Below, piece after piece: positions 1 to 6,696 of a DNA stretch of 9,517 nt. Where the stretch lies: NCBI GenBank assembly GCA_030628575.1, contig DAOVQR010000019.1, forward strand, positions 1 through 9,517, in the 5' to 3' direction. Made by a program: the position numbers and the translations under genes. The notes under the pieces are model-generated. The model worked only from the letters and a program-made list of their open reading frames with translations, was not told where the DNA came from and made no database searches. Within the stretch, counting starts at the first letter, position 1; every line of letters starts with the position of its first letter. The stretch is from a bacterium (GTDB taxonomy: Bacteria; Patescibacteriota; UBA1384; JAMDBS01; DAOVQR01).

Positions 1-460
1 GAAGATGAATTTTTTTATTTTTTGGTCTGATTATATCTTTTGCTTTTATTTGATAAGATGGGATATTAACAGATTTATCATTAACCAGAAATTTTCTATG
101 TAAAATCATTTGTCTTGCTTGAGGACGCGAAGAAGCAAAACCAAGACGGTAAACAACATTATCCAATCTTCTCTCTAATTGTCCAATTAATATTTCCTCA
201 GTGTTAACTCTTGATTTTGCAGCTTTTAAATAATAATTTTTAAATTGTTTTTCTCTAACACCGTAAATAGCTTTAGCTTTTTGTTTTTCAGCTAATTGTA
301 TTGCATATTCAGTTAAACGATGTTTCGCTTGTCCATGAATACCTGGTCTATATGTTCTTTTAGTTAAAGAACACTTTGGAGTATCACACCGTTCTCCTTT
401 TAAAAAAAGTTTAGTTTTATATCTGCGACAAATTTTACAAACATTATCCATTTTAGCCAT
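1..460 (-). CDS. rpsD: 30S ribosomal protein S4, C-terminus cut off by window edge
   Basis: S4 binds 16S rRNA early and nucleates assembly of the small-subunit body; it also helps maintain decoding accuracy. The first 153 residues are visible and the reading frame runs off the left edge, so roughly the last 40-55 residues are missing. The N-terminus has a four-cysteine zinc site (C8, C11, C25, C30), followed by YRPGIHGQ (37-44) and an S4 RNA-binding domain from about residue 98 (RLDNVVYRLGFASSRPQARQ, 98-117). The start ATG is 7 bases after the rpsK stop and is preceded by TAAGGT, which overlaps that stop, suggesting coupled translation. A second in-frame ATG at codon 4 is possible but less well placed. 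The order rpsM-rpsK-rpsD is the alpha operon, with rpoA and rplQ expected further left. Identification is secure. Confidence 0.97.
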   Translation of the reverse strand, partial: MAKMDNVCKICRRYKTKLFLKGERCDTPKCSLTKRTYRPGIHGQAKHRLTEYAIQLAEKQKAKAIYGVREKQFKNYYLKAAKSRVNTEEILIGQLERRLDNVVYRLGFASSRPQARQMILHRKFLVNDKSVNIPSYQIKAKDIIRPKNKKIHL

Positions 461-467
461 AAATACC

Positions 468-851
468 TTATACTCTACGTAATTTTTTAGGTCTACAACC
501 ATTGTGAGGAACAGGTGTAGTATCCTTAATCTTATTTATTATTAAACCTGAATTATGTAGTGCTTTAACTGCAGCTTCTCGACCATTTCCCACACCGGCA
601 ATAAAAATATTTACTTCTTTTAATTTAAAATTATTTTTGGCTTTATCCACTGCTGTCTGCATAGCCAATTGAGCAGCATATGGCGTAGTTTTTCTAGCAC
701 CCTTAAAACCAAGTGATCCCGCGGAACTACTAGTTAATGCATTACCATTTTGATCGGTAATTGTAATGATTGTATTATTAAAAGTTGACTGGATATAGAT
801 TTTTCCAATAGAAACATCTCGTTTTTTCATTTTTTTTCTTGTTTTTTTCAT
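468..851 (-). CDS. rpsK: 30S ribosomal protein S11
   Basis: S11 sits on the platform of the 30S subunit near the mRNA exit and contacts 16S rRNA and S7. The 127-residue protein is full length and typical of the family. Diagnostic stretches are the STFNNTIITITDQNGNAL segment, SSAGSLGFKGARKTTPYAAQ in the middle, and the C-terminal DTTPVPHNGCRPKKLRRV. The N-terminus is basic (MKKTRKKMKKR), as expected for an rRNA-binding tail. The start is supported by a GAGGA Shine-Dalgarno just upstream (ATTAGCGAGGAATATG). That ribosome site is the end of a 27-base repeat that also precedes rplE. The 74-base gap to rpsM is long for this operon and consists largely of that ATTAG-rich repeat. It stops with TAA, 7 bases before rpsD. 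Confidence 0.98.
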   Translation of the reverse strand: MKKTRKKMKKRDVSIGKIYIQSTFNNTIITITDQNGNALTSSSAGSLGFKGARKTTPYAAQLAMQTAVDKAKNNFKLKEVNIFIAGVGNGREAAVKALHNSGLIINKIKDTTPVPHNGCRPKKLRRV

Positions 852-854
852 ATT

Positions 855-881
855 CCTCGCTAATATCTAATTTATCTAATA
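855..881 (-). repeat. 27-base ATTAG-rich repeat carrying the rpsK ribosome-binding site (copy 1)
   Basis: On the coding strand this reads TATTAGATAAATTAG followed by ATATTAGCGAGG. It matches 26 of 27 bases of 8889-8915, which sits in the same place relative to rplE. Both copies end in the GAGG of the Shine-Dalgarno, three to five bases before the respective ATG. A further ATTAGTTATTAG lies immediately upstream of this copy. The remaining bases up to the rpsM stop show no gene and no convincing promoter. Confidence 0.8.
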
Positions 882-925
882 ACTAATAATTCGACATAGG
901 TTTAATTCGTTATTGGTGAGTTGCT

Positions 926-1309
926 TTATGTTTTTTCGACTTTCTTTTTGCCGCTACCAACACAAATTCGTCTGCCGCGCTTGGTTCTGGCATTAGTTTT
1001 TGTCCGTTGACCCCTAACCGGTAATTTTTTAATGTGTCTGGATCCTCTATAACTATTAATTTCTTTAAGTCGTTTAATATTTTGAGCTGTTAATATCTTT
1101 AAATCACCTTCAACTTTATAATTTTTTCCAATAATTTCTCTTATTCTTTCTAATTCTGAATTTTTAAGTTCTTTTGTCAAAGTATTTTTATCAATATTGG
1201 CTTGGGACAAAATTTTACTAGACGTTAATTTACCAACACCAAAAATATAAGTTAAAGCAATTTCAATTCTTTTGTTGTCGGGGATATTAACTCCTAATAA
1301 TCTAGCCAT
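926..1309 (-). CDS. rpsM: 30S ribosomal protein S13
   Basis: S13 lies in the head of the 30S subunit and forms inter-subunit bridges with L5 and 23S rRNA while contacting P-site tRNA through its C-terminal tail. The 127-residue protein begins MARLLGVNIPDNKRIEIALT, has the helix-hairpin-helix segment IFGVGKLTSSKIL (about residues 22-34), and ends with the hallmark LPVRGQRTKTNARTKRGRR and a lysine-rich tail. Length is normal for the family. The start ATG is 2 bases after the rpmJ stop, with AAGGA about 6 bases upstream inside the rpmJ end, so translation is probably coupled to rpmJ. Identification is secure. Confidence 0.98.
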   Translation of the reverse strand: MARLLGVNIPDNKRIEIALTYIFGVGKLTSSKILSQANIDKNTLTKELKNSELERIREIIGKNYKVEGDLKILTAQNIKRLKEINSYRGSRHIKKLPVRGQRTKTNARTKRGRRICVGSGKKKVEKT

Positions 1310-1311
1310 AA

Positions 1312-1455
1312 TTATCCTTGCCTTTGTTTATGTTTGGGATTTTTACAAATTACAAACTTAACTGGTTTTTTTGATTTACCAGTTTTCCCTCTTTTACGTC
1401 TAGTAATAATTTGACAATCTTTACAGATTTTTTTAATTGATGCTTGAACTTTCAT
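1312..1455 (-). CDS. rpmJ: 50S ribosomal protein L36, zinc-ribbon form with enlarged loop
   Basis: L36 is the smallest large-subunit protein and stabilises 23S rRNA near the peptidyl transferase region through a single zinc ribbon. The 47-residue frame starts [20 protein letters not shown] and ends [12 protein letters not shown], both near-invariant for L36. Zinc ligands are C11, C14, C37 and H42. The family is normally 37-38 residues; the extra length lies between the two ligand pairs, in a basic stretch [14 protein letters not shown] (about residues 20-33). The start has a strong AGGAG about 3 bases upstream (AAAAGGAGCGTATG). It sits between infA and rpsM, the usual position. The call rests on clear end motifs. 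Confidence 0.96.
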   Translation of the reverse strand: MKVQASIKKICKDCQIITRRKRGKTGKSKKPVKFVICKNPKHKQRQG

Positions 1456-1578
1456 ACGCTCCTTTTACTCGCTACGCTGATTTACGCTGATTTTTAATTC
1501 ATTACCGATCAACACTGATAATATTATTGTATTCAAATTAATAATATCTTTATTCATCATTCTGCATTCTGCATTTGT
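1456..1578 (-). repeat. infA-rpmJ spacer with ATCAGCG units and a tandem ATGCAGA repeat
   Basis: This 123-base spacer has no gene. Near rpmJ the coding strand carries ATCAGCGTAAATCAGCGT: two exact 10-base units (plus-strand ACGCTGATTT at 1474-1483 and 1484-1493), with further CGCT copies at 1456 and 1470. Immediately after the infA stop is a tandem AATGCAGAATGCAGAATG. The middle is AT-only sequence that could form a weak bulged hairpin (GATATTATT opposite AATAATATTATC). No convincing terminator was seen. Confidence 0.65.
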
Positions 1579-1791
1579 TTACAGTCGTCGCGTAATACGT
1601 CCTTTAGTCAAATCATAAGGTGTCATTTCTACTAAAACTTTGTCTCCAGGAATGATTTTAATATAATGCATACGCATTTTTCCCGAAATATGGGCAATAA
1701 TTTCCTGATCAATATTTAATTTAACTTTAAACATAGCTGAAGGTAAAGCTTCAGTTATAACACCTTCTTGCTCAATTACGTTTTTACTCAT
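1579..1791 (-). CDS. infA: Translation initiation factor IF-1
   Basis: IF-1 binds the ribosomal A site during initiation and works with IF-2 and IF-3. The protein is 70 residues, an OB-fold, starting [20 protein letters not shown], with the highly conserved [20 protein letters not shown] and the terminal [14 protein letters not shown] longer frame begins 39 bases upstream, but those extra residues are outside the family and would start on top of the promoter, so the internal ATG is chosen. The ribosome site is modest: AAAGGT about 11 bases before the ATG. It lies 63 bases after map, with its own promoter in that gap. Identification is secure. Confidence 0.97.
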   Translation of the reverse strand: MSKNVIEQEGVITEALPSAMFKVKLNIDQEIIAHISGKMRMHYIKIIPGDKVLVEMTPYDLTKGRITRRL

Positions 1792-1820
1792 TAATCTTTT
1801 TACCTTTATATACAATTGAT

Positions 1821-1849
1821 ATTCTATCACATTATTATTATTAGGTCAA
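1821..1849 (-). promoter_or_regulatory. Sigma70-type promoter for infA and the alpha-operon genes
   Basis: On the coding strand the -35 box is TTGACC (1844-1849) and the -10 box TAGAAT (1821-1826), each 5 of 6 to consensus. They are separated by exactly 17 bases (1827-1843). TG precedes the -10 at the extended -10 position (TGATAGAAT). Transcription would start near 1812-1815, leaving a leader of about 20-25 bases that contains AAAGGT before the infA ATG. It falls wholly between the map stop and the infA start. No start-site data are available, but it is the best promoter seen in the window. Confidence 0.7.
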
Positions 1850-1854
1850 CTACA

Positions 1855-2601
1855 TTAGACGTGAGTCAATATTTTATAGCCATTTTCTGTTACAGCAATA
1901 GTATGCTCAAAGTGTGCCGTTAAACTTCCGTCAGAACTTGCTATTGTCCATCCGTCATTTTTTGTTTTTACTCTATATGTACCAACTGCAGCCATTGGTT
2001 CAAGACAAAATGTCATACCTGCTTCTAAAGTGATGTTTGGCCCTTGCCCTACGAAATTGTAAATTGGGGGTGATTCATGAACACTTATTCCTATTCCATG
2101 ACCCGATAATCTCCTAATTACTGAAAATCCTGCCCCTTCGATAGTTGTTTGAATAATTCTTTGAATATCTTGCATTTTGATACCAGGTTTTATTTTCTTA
2201 ATAGCCAAATCTAAAGATTTTTTAGTTGTTTTTATTAATTTTTCAGCGTCTAAAGAAATTTTTTCAACCCCAACTGTAAAAGCAGCGTCTGAATTATATT
2301 TCTTATATAAAACACCACAATCTACACTCACGATATCACCAGATTTAATAATTTTTTTCTTCGAGGGTAAGCCATGAACTATTTCATTATTAATTGATAT
2401 ACAAGTAGTATTGGGATAATTTTTAAATCCCTTAAAGGCCGGTTTCGCATTATATTCCAAAATTAATCGTTCTGCATACTGATCTAATTGCCAAGTAGAT
2501 ATATCTGGTTTAATTTTACCCTTTATTTGTTTTAATACTTTTGCTAAAATTTTGCCGGATTCTGACATTATTTTAATTTCATTTTTATTTTTAATATTCA
2601 T
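1855..2601 (-). CDS. map: Methionine aminopeptidase, type I
   Basis: This cytosolic metalloenzyme removes the initiator methionine from nascent proteins. The protein is 248 residues of pita-bread fold. All five metal ligands are present: D94 (SVDCG), D105 (NSDAA), H168 (SGHGIG), E201 (CLEPM) and E232 (HFEHT). The substrate-contacting H76 (IVHGLP) is also present. Each lies three residues earlier than in the E. coli enzyme, so spacing is conserved. No N-terminal zinc-finger or linker extension is present, which fits the minimal type Ia form. The start ATG overlaps the adk stop by one base (TAATG), so translation is likely coupled to adk; an AAAGGT lies about 11 bases upstream. adk-map-infA is standard spc-operon order. 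Confidence 0.97.
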   Translation of the reverse strand: MNIKNKNEIKIMSESGKILAKVLKQIKGKIKPDISTWQLDQYAERLILEYNAKPAFKGFKNYPNTTCISINNEIVHGLPSKKKIIKSGDIVSVDCGVLYKKYNSDAAFTVGVEKISLDAEKLIKTTKKSLDLAIKKIKPGIKMQDIQRIIQTTIEGAGFSVIRRLSGHGIGISVHESPPIYNFVGQGPNITLEAGMTFCLEPMAAVGTYRVKTKNDGWTIASSDGSLTAHFEHTIAVTENGYKILTHV

Positions 2602-3278
2602 TATAAAATTATACCTTTTTGTTTTAGTTTATTCACTATTTTTTTATAAACTGATTCAATTGCCGGTTCACCATTGATTTTCAGTAAATTGTTATTTTTT
2701 TCAAAATATTTAAGAACTGGCATTGTTTGTTTGTAATAACTATCAAGTCTTTTTTTAAGTGTTTCAGAATTGTCATCAGACCTAACAATCAATTTACCTC
2801 CGCATTTTTCACATATTCCTGTTTTATAAGATTCGCCCATAGGTTTATAAGATGTTTGACATTTACGGCACACTTTACGATTAGATATTCTTTTAATTGA
2901 TGTTTCTTTTTTAATGTCTAAGTAAATAGCTAAAATTTGTTTAAAATTATAATTTTTAATTAAATTTTCAAAGAGTTTAATTTGAGCTACATTTCTAGGA
3001 AAACAATCAATTATAATACCTTTTTTCATATTAATTCGATCTGTTTTATTTTGTATTAATTTTATCATTAATTTATCTGGTATTAACTTACCTATATTAT
3101 AATATTTTTTTATTTTTTGACTGAATTTATTATTTTTTTTGCTAGCTATTCTAATTAAATCACCGGTAGTAATTACTTGTAAATTAAAATCATCAGCAAT
3201 TTTTATTGCTTGCGTGCCTTTCCCGGATGCCTGTGCTCCATATATAATAATACAAATTGGTTTTTTAACTAATTTCAT
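2601..3278 (-). CDS. adk: Adenylate kinase, zinc-LID form
   Basis: Adenylate kinase interconverts 2 ADP with ATP and AMP in the cytosol. The 225-residue protein has a P-loop GAQASGKGTQ (14-23), an NMP-binding ITTGDLIR (36-43), DCFPR (91-95), and a LID domain with a four-cysteine zinc site (C137, C140, C156, C159). Then come RSDDNSETLKKRLDSY (166-181), TMPVLKYF and the IDG-like INGEPA (201-206). Two usually conserved positions differ: the P-loop GPPG is GAQA, and DGFPR is DCFPR. The remaining catalytic arginines and lysine are in place, so activity is likely. It starts 4 bases after the propeller gene and overlaps map by one base; the ribosome site is weak (GGATGGA). A broader nucleoside monophosphate kinase specificity cannot be excluded. 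Confidence 0.93.
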   Translation of the reverse strand: MKLVKKPICIIIYGAQASGKGTQAIKIADDFNLQVITTGDLIRIASKKNNKFSQKIKKYYNIGKLIPDKLMIKLIQNKTDRINMKKGIIIDCFPRNVAQIKLFENLIKNYNFKQILAIYLDIKKETSIKRISNRKVCRKCQTSYKPMGESYKTGICEKCGGKLIVRSDDNSETLKKRLDSYYKQTMPVLKYFEKNNNLLKINGEPAIESVYKKIVNKLKQKGIIL

Positions 3279-3282
3279 ATTT

Positions 3283-4296
3283 TTATTCCATCCATCCTAT
3301 TGGATAATTTCCTTCTGACAATTTTGCCGTATGGTCACCATTAATATCAGAAATAAAGATTTCTCCTTGTTTATATAGATTAGTTTTATCTTTATCGTAG
3401 TTAGCGGCGAAATATATAAAATTCTGCCCGTCAGAAGATAAAACCGGGTAATTATCATAAGTTTTGTTTTTAGTAATTTGTTGCAATTTTGTCTTTTTTA
3501 AATTAAATTTATATATTTCTGTATCGTTGAAAGATTTATTCTTGTTACAAACACTAGTAACAAATAAATCATCATTACCCCAATGAATACTATTAACTTG
3601 ACCCTGTATAGTAGTTAATTCTTTTTTGTCATTGTTATTTATATCTGCAATATAAATTTTAAATTCATTTTCATTTGATCCTTTGGAATAACATATTTTT
3701 GAACTATCTGGATTCCAGCTAAATATAATCAAATTTGAATTATCATTATCTAATTCAAATTTTGATGTATTGTCAGAATTAGCAACTATTAATTTAAAAC
3801 CGAAATCGGCCTCAGCATTAGAAAATAATGTGTAGGTGATTTTTTTACCATTAGGCGAAATTTTAGGTCCTTGCGTGCTGGCAAAATCTGATACTAAGCT
3901 TTCTCTTTTACCGCTACCATCTATTAAAATATTATATAGAATTCCTATAAATTCTTGTTTGGAATTAGACATTTGTACTAAAGCTTTATTATTTGACATC
4001 CCGCCAAAATTTTTGATTTTTTCAGATTCATCTGCATCAGTAAAAACCTTTTTAGGTTCTTTGGTCTCTAGCGCGTAAGTATAAATATCACTTTTATCTT
4101 TTAATCTGTTAGCATATATTACGGTTCCTTTTAAATTAAAATCTACTCCTTTTGTGTCTTGATTATCTTTAAAATCTACTACGTCTTCATCATTTTTTTG
4201 AATTTCACCTTTATTGGCACTAGTCCAATAAATAGCAATTGCAGCAATAATTACTACCATTAAAATAATCAGAATTGATACATTTTGTTTTTTCAT
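3283..4296 (-). CDS. Membrane-anchored TolB/PD40-like beta-propeller protein
   Basis: This gene is not part of the standard spc operon; its function is unknown. The 337-residue protein has a short basic N-terminus and one hydrophobic segment (about 7-24, SILIILMVVIIAAIAIYW), with no lipobox or clear cleavage site. A charged linker follows to about residue 56, then several WD40-like blades. PD40-type signatures are KISPNGKKITY (145-155), FSWNPDSSKICY (192-203) and VLSSDGQNFIYF (285-296), each with DIYTY, FKIYIADIN or EIFISDING strands. The topology predicts an extracytoplasmic propeller tethered to the membrane. A longer frame reaches 4368 and overlaps secY by 14 bases, but it puts 24 residues before the anchor; the internal ATG is preferred although its ribosome site (CTGGGT) is weak. 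It stops 4 bases before adk. Confidence 0.8.
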   Translation of the reverse strand: MKKQNVSILIILMVVIIAAIAIYWTSANKGEIQKNDEDVVDFKDNQDTKGVDFNLKGTVIYANRLKDKSDIYTYALETKEPKKVFTDADESEKIKNFGGMSNNKALVQMSNSKQEFIGILYNILIDGSGKRESLVSDFASTQGPKISPNGKKITYTLFSNAEADFGFKLIVANSDNTSKFELDNDNSNLIIFSWNPDSSKICYSKGSNENEFKIYIADINNNDKKELTTIQGQVNSIHWGNDDLFVTSVCNKNKSFNDTEIYKFNLKKTKLQQITKNKTYDNYPVLSSDGQNFIYFAANYDKDKTNLYKQGEIFISDINGDHTAKLSEGNYPIGWME

Positions 4297-4354
4297 AATA
4301 TTACCCAGAAACGCTAAAGCACAAAATAGATTTTGCTTCTTTTGCGATTTTGCG

Positions 4355-5623
4355 TTAATAATTATCATATTTGCGCATAATTAATTGTGCTTCAATTTGT
4401 CTTTTAGTTTCTAAAATTACACTAATTACAATTAAAATTCCGGTACCACCAAGCATTAACGTTTTTATATTAGTCAATGCTTGCACAATATATGGTAAAA
4501 CAGCGATCGTAGCTAAAAATATCGCACCAATAAAAGTAATTTTAAATAAAACAGATGATAGATATTCAGCTGTTTCCTTACCTGGTCGTAAGCCAGGGAT
4601 AAATCCGCCTCTTTTCTGTAGGTTTTCAGCAATTTGATTTGGCTGAAAAACAACTGATGTATAAAAAAATGTAAAAGCAATTACCAATAAGAAATAAAAT
4701 ACTCCGTAAAAAATATTATTAGAAAATAAATTACTTATCCAATGAGCAAAATTCACCAGTTGTGTGGCTTTAGCTTGTTCTAAAAATTTTGCCACAACTG
4801 AAGGAACAACCATTACAGATAAAGAAAAAATTATTGGGATAACACCGGCTAAAGTTACTTTAAGTGGTAAATAGGTATCTACACCTCCGTAGCTTTTTAA
4901 ACCCCTAACCCTACGCGCGTAGGTGACGGGGATCTGTCGTTGTCCGTCATTGACAAAAACAATAGCTGCAGTTGCCAATACTCCAAGAACTACAAAAATT
5001 ATAAGTCCAACAATTTTGGTTGAATCTGCAGTAGCTATAGTTTGAGCAAATTGTGTTGGTACACCAGATAAAATACCCAAAGCAATAATTAATGATATAC
5101 CATTGCCAATACCTTTTTCTGATATTAATTCTCCCAGCCACATTAAAAGAATTGTACCTGCTGTTAAACTTACGAGCATTGTTAAAAGATCGAACGTATT
5201 CCATTGCATTACAATCCCCTGATTTTTTAATAAGGTAATCATGGCATATGATTGTAAAAATGCCAACGGCACAGTAACCACTCTGGTATAATAATTTATT
5301 TTTTCTCTTCCCTGTTCTCCTTCTTTAGCTATTGCTTCTAAAGACGGAACAACCATTTGTAATAATTGGAATATAATTGAAGCTGTAATATATGGCCCCA
5401 CACCAAGCATAACTATTGAGAAATTACGCATAGCCCCACCAGTGAACATATTCAAAAGTCCGAATGCTTGATTTTTATCAAAAAAATCTTTTAAAGAATT
5501 TAAATCTACCCCCGGCATGGGAATATGAGCTAATATCCTAAAAATTATTAAAATTAATAACACAAAACCAATTTTTTTGCGTAAATCTTCTGATGTGAAT
5601 ATTTTTTTGATTGATTCAAACAT
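4355..5623 (-). CDS. secY: Protein translocase subunit SecY
   Basis: SecY forms the protein-conducting channel of the Sec translocon in the cytoplasmic membrane. The 422-residue protein has the expected ten hydrophobic segments, starting at about residues 18-34. Family landmarks are the plug region HIPMPGVD (33-40), LGVGPYITASIIFQLL (73-88), GIGNGISLII (171-180), the cytoplasmic loop TYARRVRGLKSYGG (234-247) and the SecA-contacting loop KRGGFIPGLRPGKETAEYL (337-355). N- and C-termini match ordinary SecY lengths. The start is well supported by homology (MFESIKKIFTSEDLRKKIGF), but no Shine-Dalgarno is visible before it (ATTATAAACCATG). It follows rplO across a 58-base gap filled with ATTAGCG repeats. 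Confidence 0.98.
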   Translation of the reverse strand: MFESIKKIFTSEDLRKKIGFVLLILIIFRILAHIPMPGVDLNSLKDFFDKNQAFGLLNMFTGGAMRNFSIVMLGVGPYITASIIFQLLQMVVPSLEAIAKEGEQGREKINYYTRVVTVPLAFLQSYAMITLLKNQGIVMQWNTFDLLTMLVSLTAGTILLMWLGELISEKGIGNGISLIIALGILSGVPTQFAQTIATADSTKIVGLIIFVVLGVLATAAIVFVNDGQRQIPVTYARRVRGLKSYGGVDTYLPLKVTLAGVIPIIFSLSVMVVPSVVAKFLEQAKATQLVNFAHWISNLFSNNIFYGVFYFLLVIAFTFFYTSVVFQPNQIAENLQKRGGFIPGLRPGKETAEYLSSVLFKITFIGAIFLATIAVLPYIVQALTNIKTLMLGGTGILIVISVILETKRQIEAQLIMRKYDNY

Positions 5624-5639
5624 GGTTTATAATGTATTA

Positions 5640-5681
5640 ATCTGCGCTAATTTTATTGTCGCTAATCACGCTAATTATTTA
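5640..5681 (-). repeat. rplO-secY spacer with three ATTAGCG units
   Basis: On the coding strand the spacer carries ATTAGCG three times (plus-strand CGCTAAT at 5645-5651, 5660-5666 and 5669-5675), spaced 15 and 9 bases. The unit matches the end of the ATTAG repeats before rpsK and rplE. The remaining 20 bases up to secY contain neither a repeat nor a ribosome-binding site. Confidence 0.65.
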
Positions 5682-6092
5682 TTACTTTATTGTTTCTTCT
5701 ACTTTCTTTGACATTAAACAACCTGAAATATTTAGTTTTTTATTAATTTTTTTATCCGCTAATATTTTTACCTGCTTTTTTTTATTTTCAACTAATCCTT
5801 TTTTATATAATAATGTGGAATTAATTTTATCGTCTGGTGAAAAAACTTTGTCTAACTGGGAAATTTTAACGATTTGTGGTTTGTTTTTTATACTTTTAAA
5901 TCCCTTCACTTTTGGTAATTTTTGGATTAACGATGTTTGTCCACCCTCAAATCTTTTAGGTAAGTTATAACCAGATCGTGATTTCTGACCTTTAGTGCCT
6001 CTTCCTGCAGTTGTACCACCCTTACCTGCGTTACCTCTACCCAACCTTATCTTTTTTTTCTGTTTAGTTATTGATAATTGATGTAATTTCAT
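5682..6092 (-). CDS. rplO: 50S ribosomal protein L15
   Basis: L15 binds 23S rRNA and acts late in large-subunit assembly. The 136-residue protein starts MKLHQLSITKQKKKIRLGRG and has the conserved glycine-rich basic segment TTAGRGTKGQKSRSG (27-41), then RFEGGQTSLIQKLPK (47-61). The N-terminal rRNA-threading tail is present, and total length is a little below the usual 145 or so. The ATG is preceded by AGGAA at suitable distance, in ATTAGCTATTAGGAAC, which resembles the repeats before rpsK and rplE. Only 14 bases separate it from rpsE, so rpmD, which is normally between them, is absent. Confidence 0.97.
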   Translation of the reverse strand: MKLHQLSITKQKKKIRLGRGNAGKGGTTAGRGTKGQKSRSGYNLPKRFEGGQTSLIQKLPKVKGFKSIKNKPQIVKISQLDKVFSPDDKINSTLLYKKGLVENKKKQVKILADKKINKKLNISGCLMSKKVEETIK

Positions 6093-6106
6093 TAAGTTCC
6101 TAATAG

Positions 6107-6598
6107 CTAATTATTCTTATTAACTTGTTCTTCTGTTTTATTAATTTTACGCATTTGACTTAAACCTAAAATTGTTGCTTTGGCATTATTTATTTTATTA
6201 GAACTACCTATAATTTTAGTTAAAATATCTTTAATACCGGCCATACTCACTATCAACCGAACCGAACCGCCAGCAATGATTGATGTTCCCCGAGAAGCCG
6301 GTTTCATAAATAATAGAGCGCTACCAAATTTTACTTTAGCTTCATGTGGTATTGTTCCATTTATAATAGTAACCGTAATCAAATTTTTTTTAGCTTTTGC
6401 TACCGCTTTATTAACAGCGCCTAATATTTCGTTTGATTTAGCAGTTCCTATTCCTACCTTGCCTTTTTTATTACCCACTACCACCAACACTCTAAAACTC
6501 ATTCTACGACCACCCTTCATAGTACGGCTTACTCGATTAATTTGAATAACTTGTTCTTCAAATTCTGATCTTTCTTTTTTGAAATTCTTTTTATACAT
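6107..6598 (-). CDS. rpsE: 30S ribosomal protein S5
   Basis: S5 lies at the back of the 30S subunit near the mRNA entry channel and contributes to helicase activity and decoding fidelity. The 163-residue protein has a double-stranded RNA-binding-like N-terminal domain (FEEQVIQINRVSRTMKGGRR, about 13-32), then FRVLVVVGNKKGKVGIGTAK. The C-terminal domain contains PHEAKVKFGSALLFMKPASR, GTSIIAGGSVR and IIGSSNKINNAKATILGL. The usual GTGIIAGG is GTSIIAGG here. Start is supported by AAGGA six bases upstream. It is the only gene in the window that stops with TAG. Next downstream is rplO rather than rpmD. Confidence 0.98.
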   Translation of the reverse strand: MYKKNFKKERSEFEEQVIQINRVSRTMKGGRRMSFRVLVVVGNKKGKVGIGTAKSNEILGAVNKAVAKAKKNLITVTIINGTIPHEAKVKFGSALLFMKPASRGTSIIAGGSVRLIVSMAGIKDILTKIIGSSNKINNAKATILGLSQMRKINKTEEQVNKNN

Positions 6599-6696
6599 TA
6601 TTTATCCTTGTAGGCACTATACACTTACAAGCGCTGATTAACGCTGATTATAACTCTAACGCTGATCTACGCTGATATTATATATTTTATCTGTAG
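6599..6696 (-). repeat. rplR-rpsE spacer with four ATCAGCG units
   Basis: The 98-base spacer has no gene. On the plus strand CGCTGAT is found four times, at 6632, 6642, 6660 and 6670: spacings of 10, 18 and 10. On the coding strand this reads as ATCAGCGTAGATCAGCGT and ATCAGCGTTAATCAGCGC around a short AT spacer. Nearest rpsE a small inverted repeat, CTTGTA (6607-6612) and TACAAG (6626-6631), could form a 6-bp hairpin. Confidence 0.7.

Noticed and set aside
4297..4368. Longer start for the propeller protein overlapping secY
   Set aside because: It adds 24 residues before the membrane anchor, has no ribosome site, and breaks the usual basic-then-hydrophobic N-terminus. It stays possible because the internal start also has a weak ribosome site.
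5656..5970. Plus-strand open frame of 104 codons opposite rplO
   Set aside because: It is antisense to a clear L15 gene, has no ribosome site or recognisable family, and its hydrophobic makeup is what AT-rich lysine codons give when read backwards.
6180..6545. Plus-strand open frame of 121 codons opposite rpsE
   Set aside because: It is a shadow of the S5 gene with no supporting start signal.
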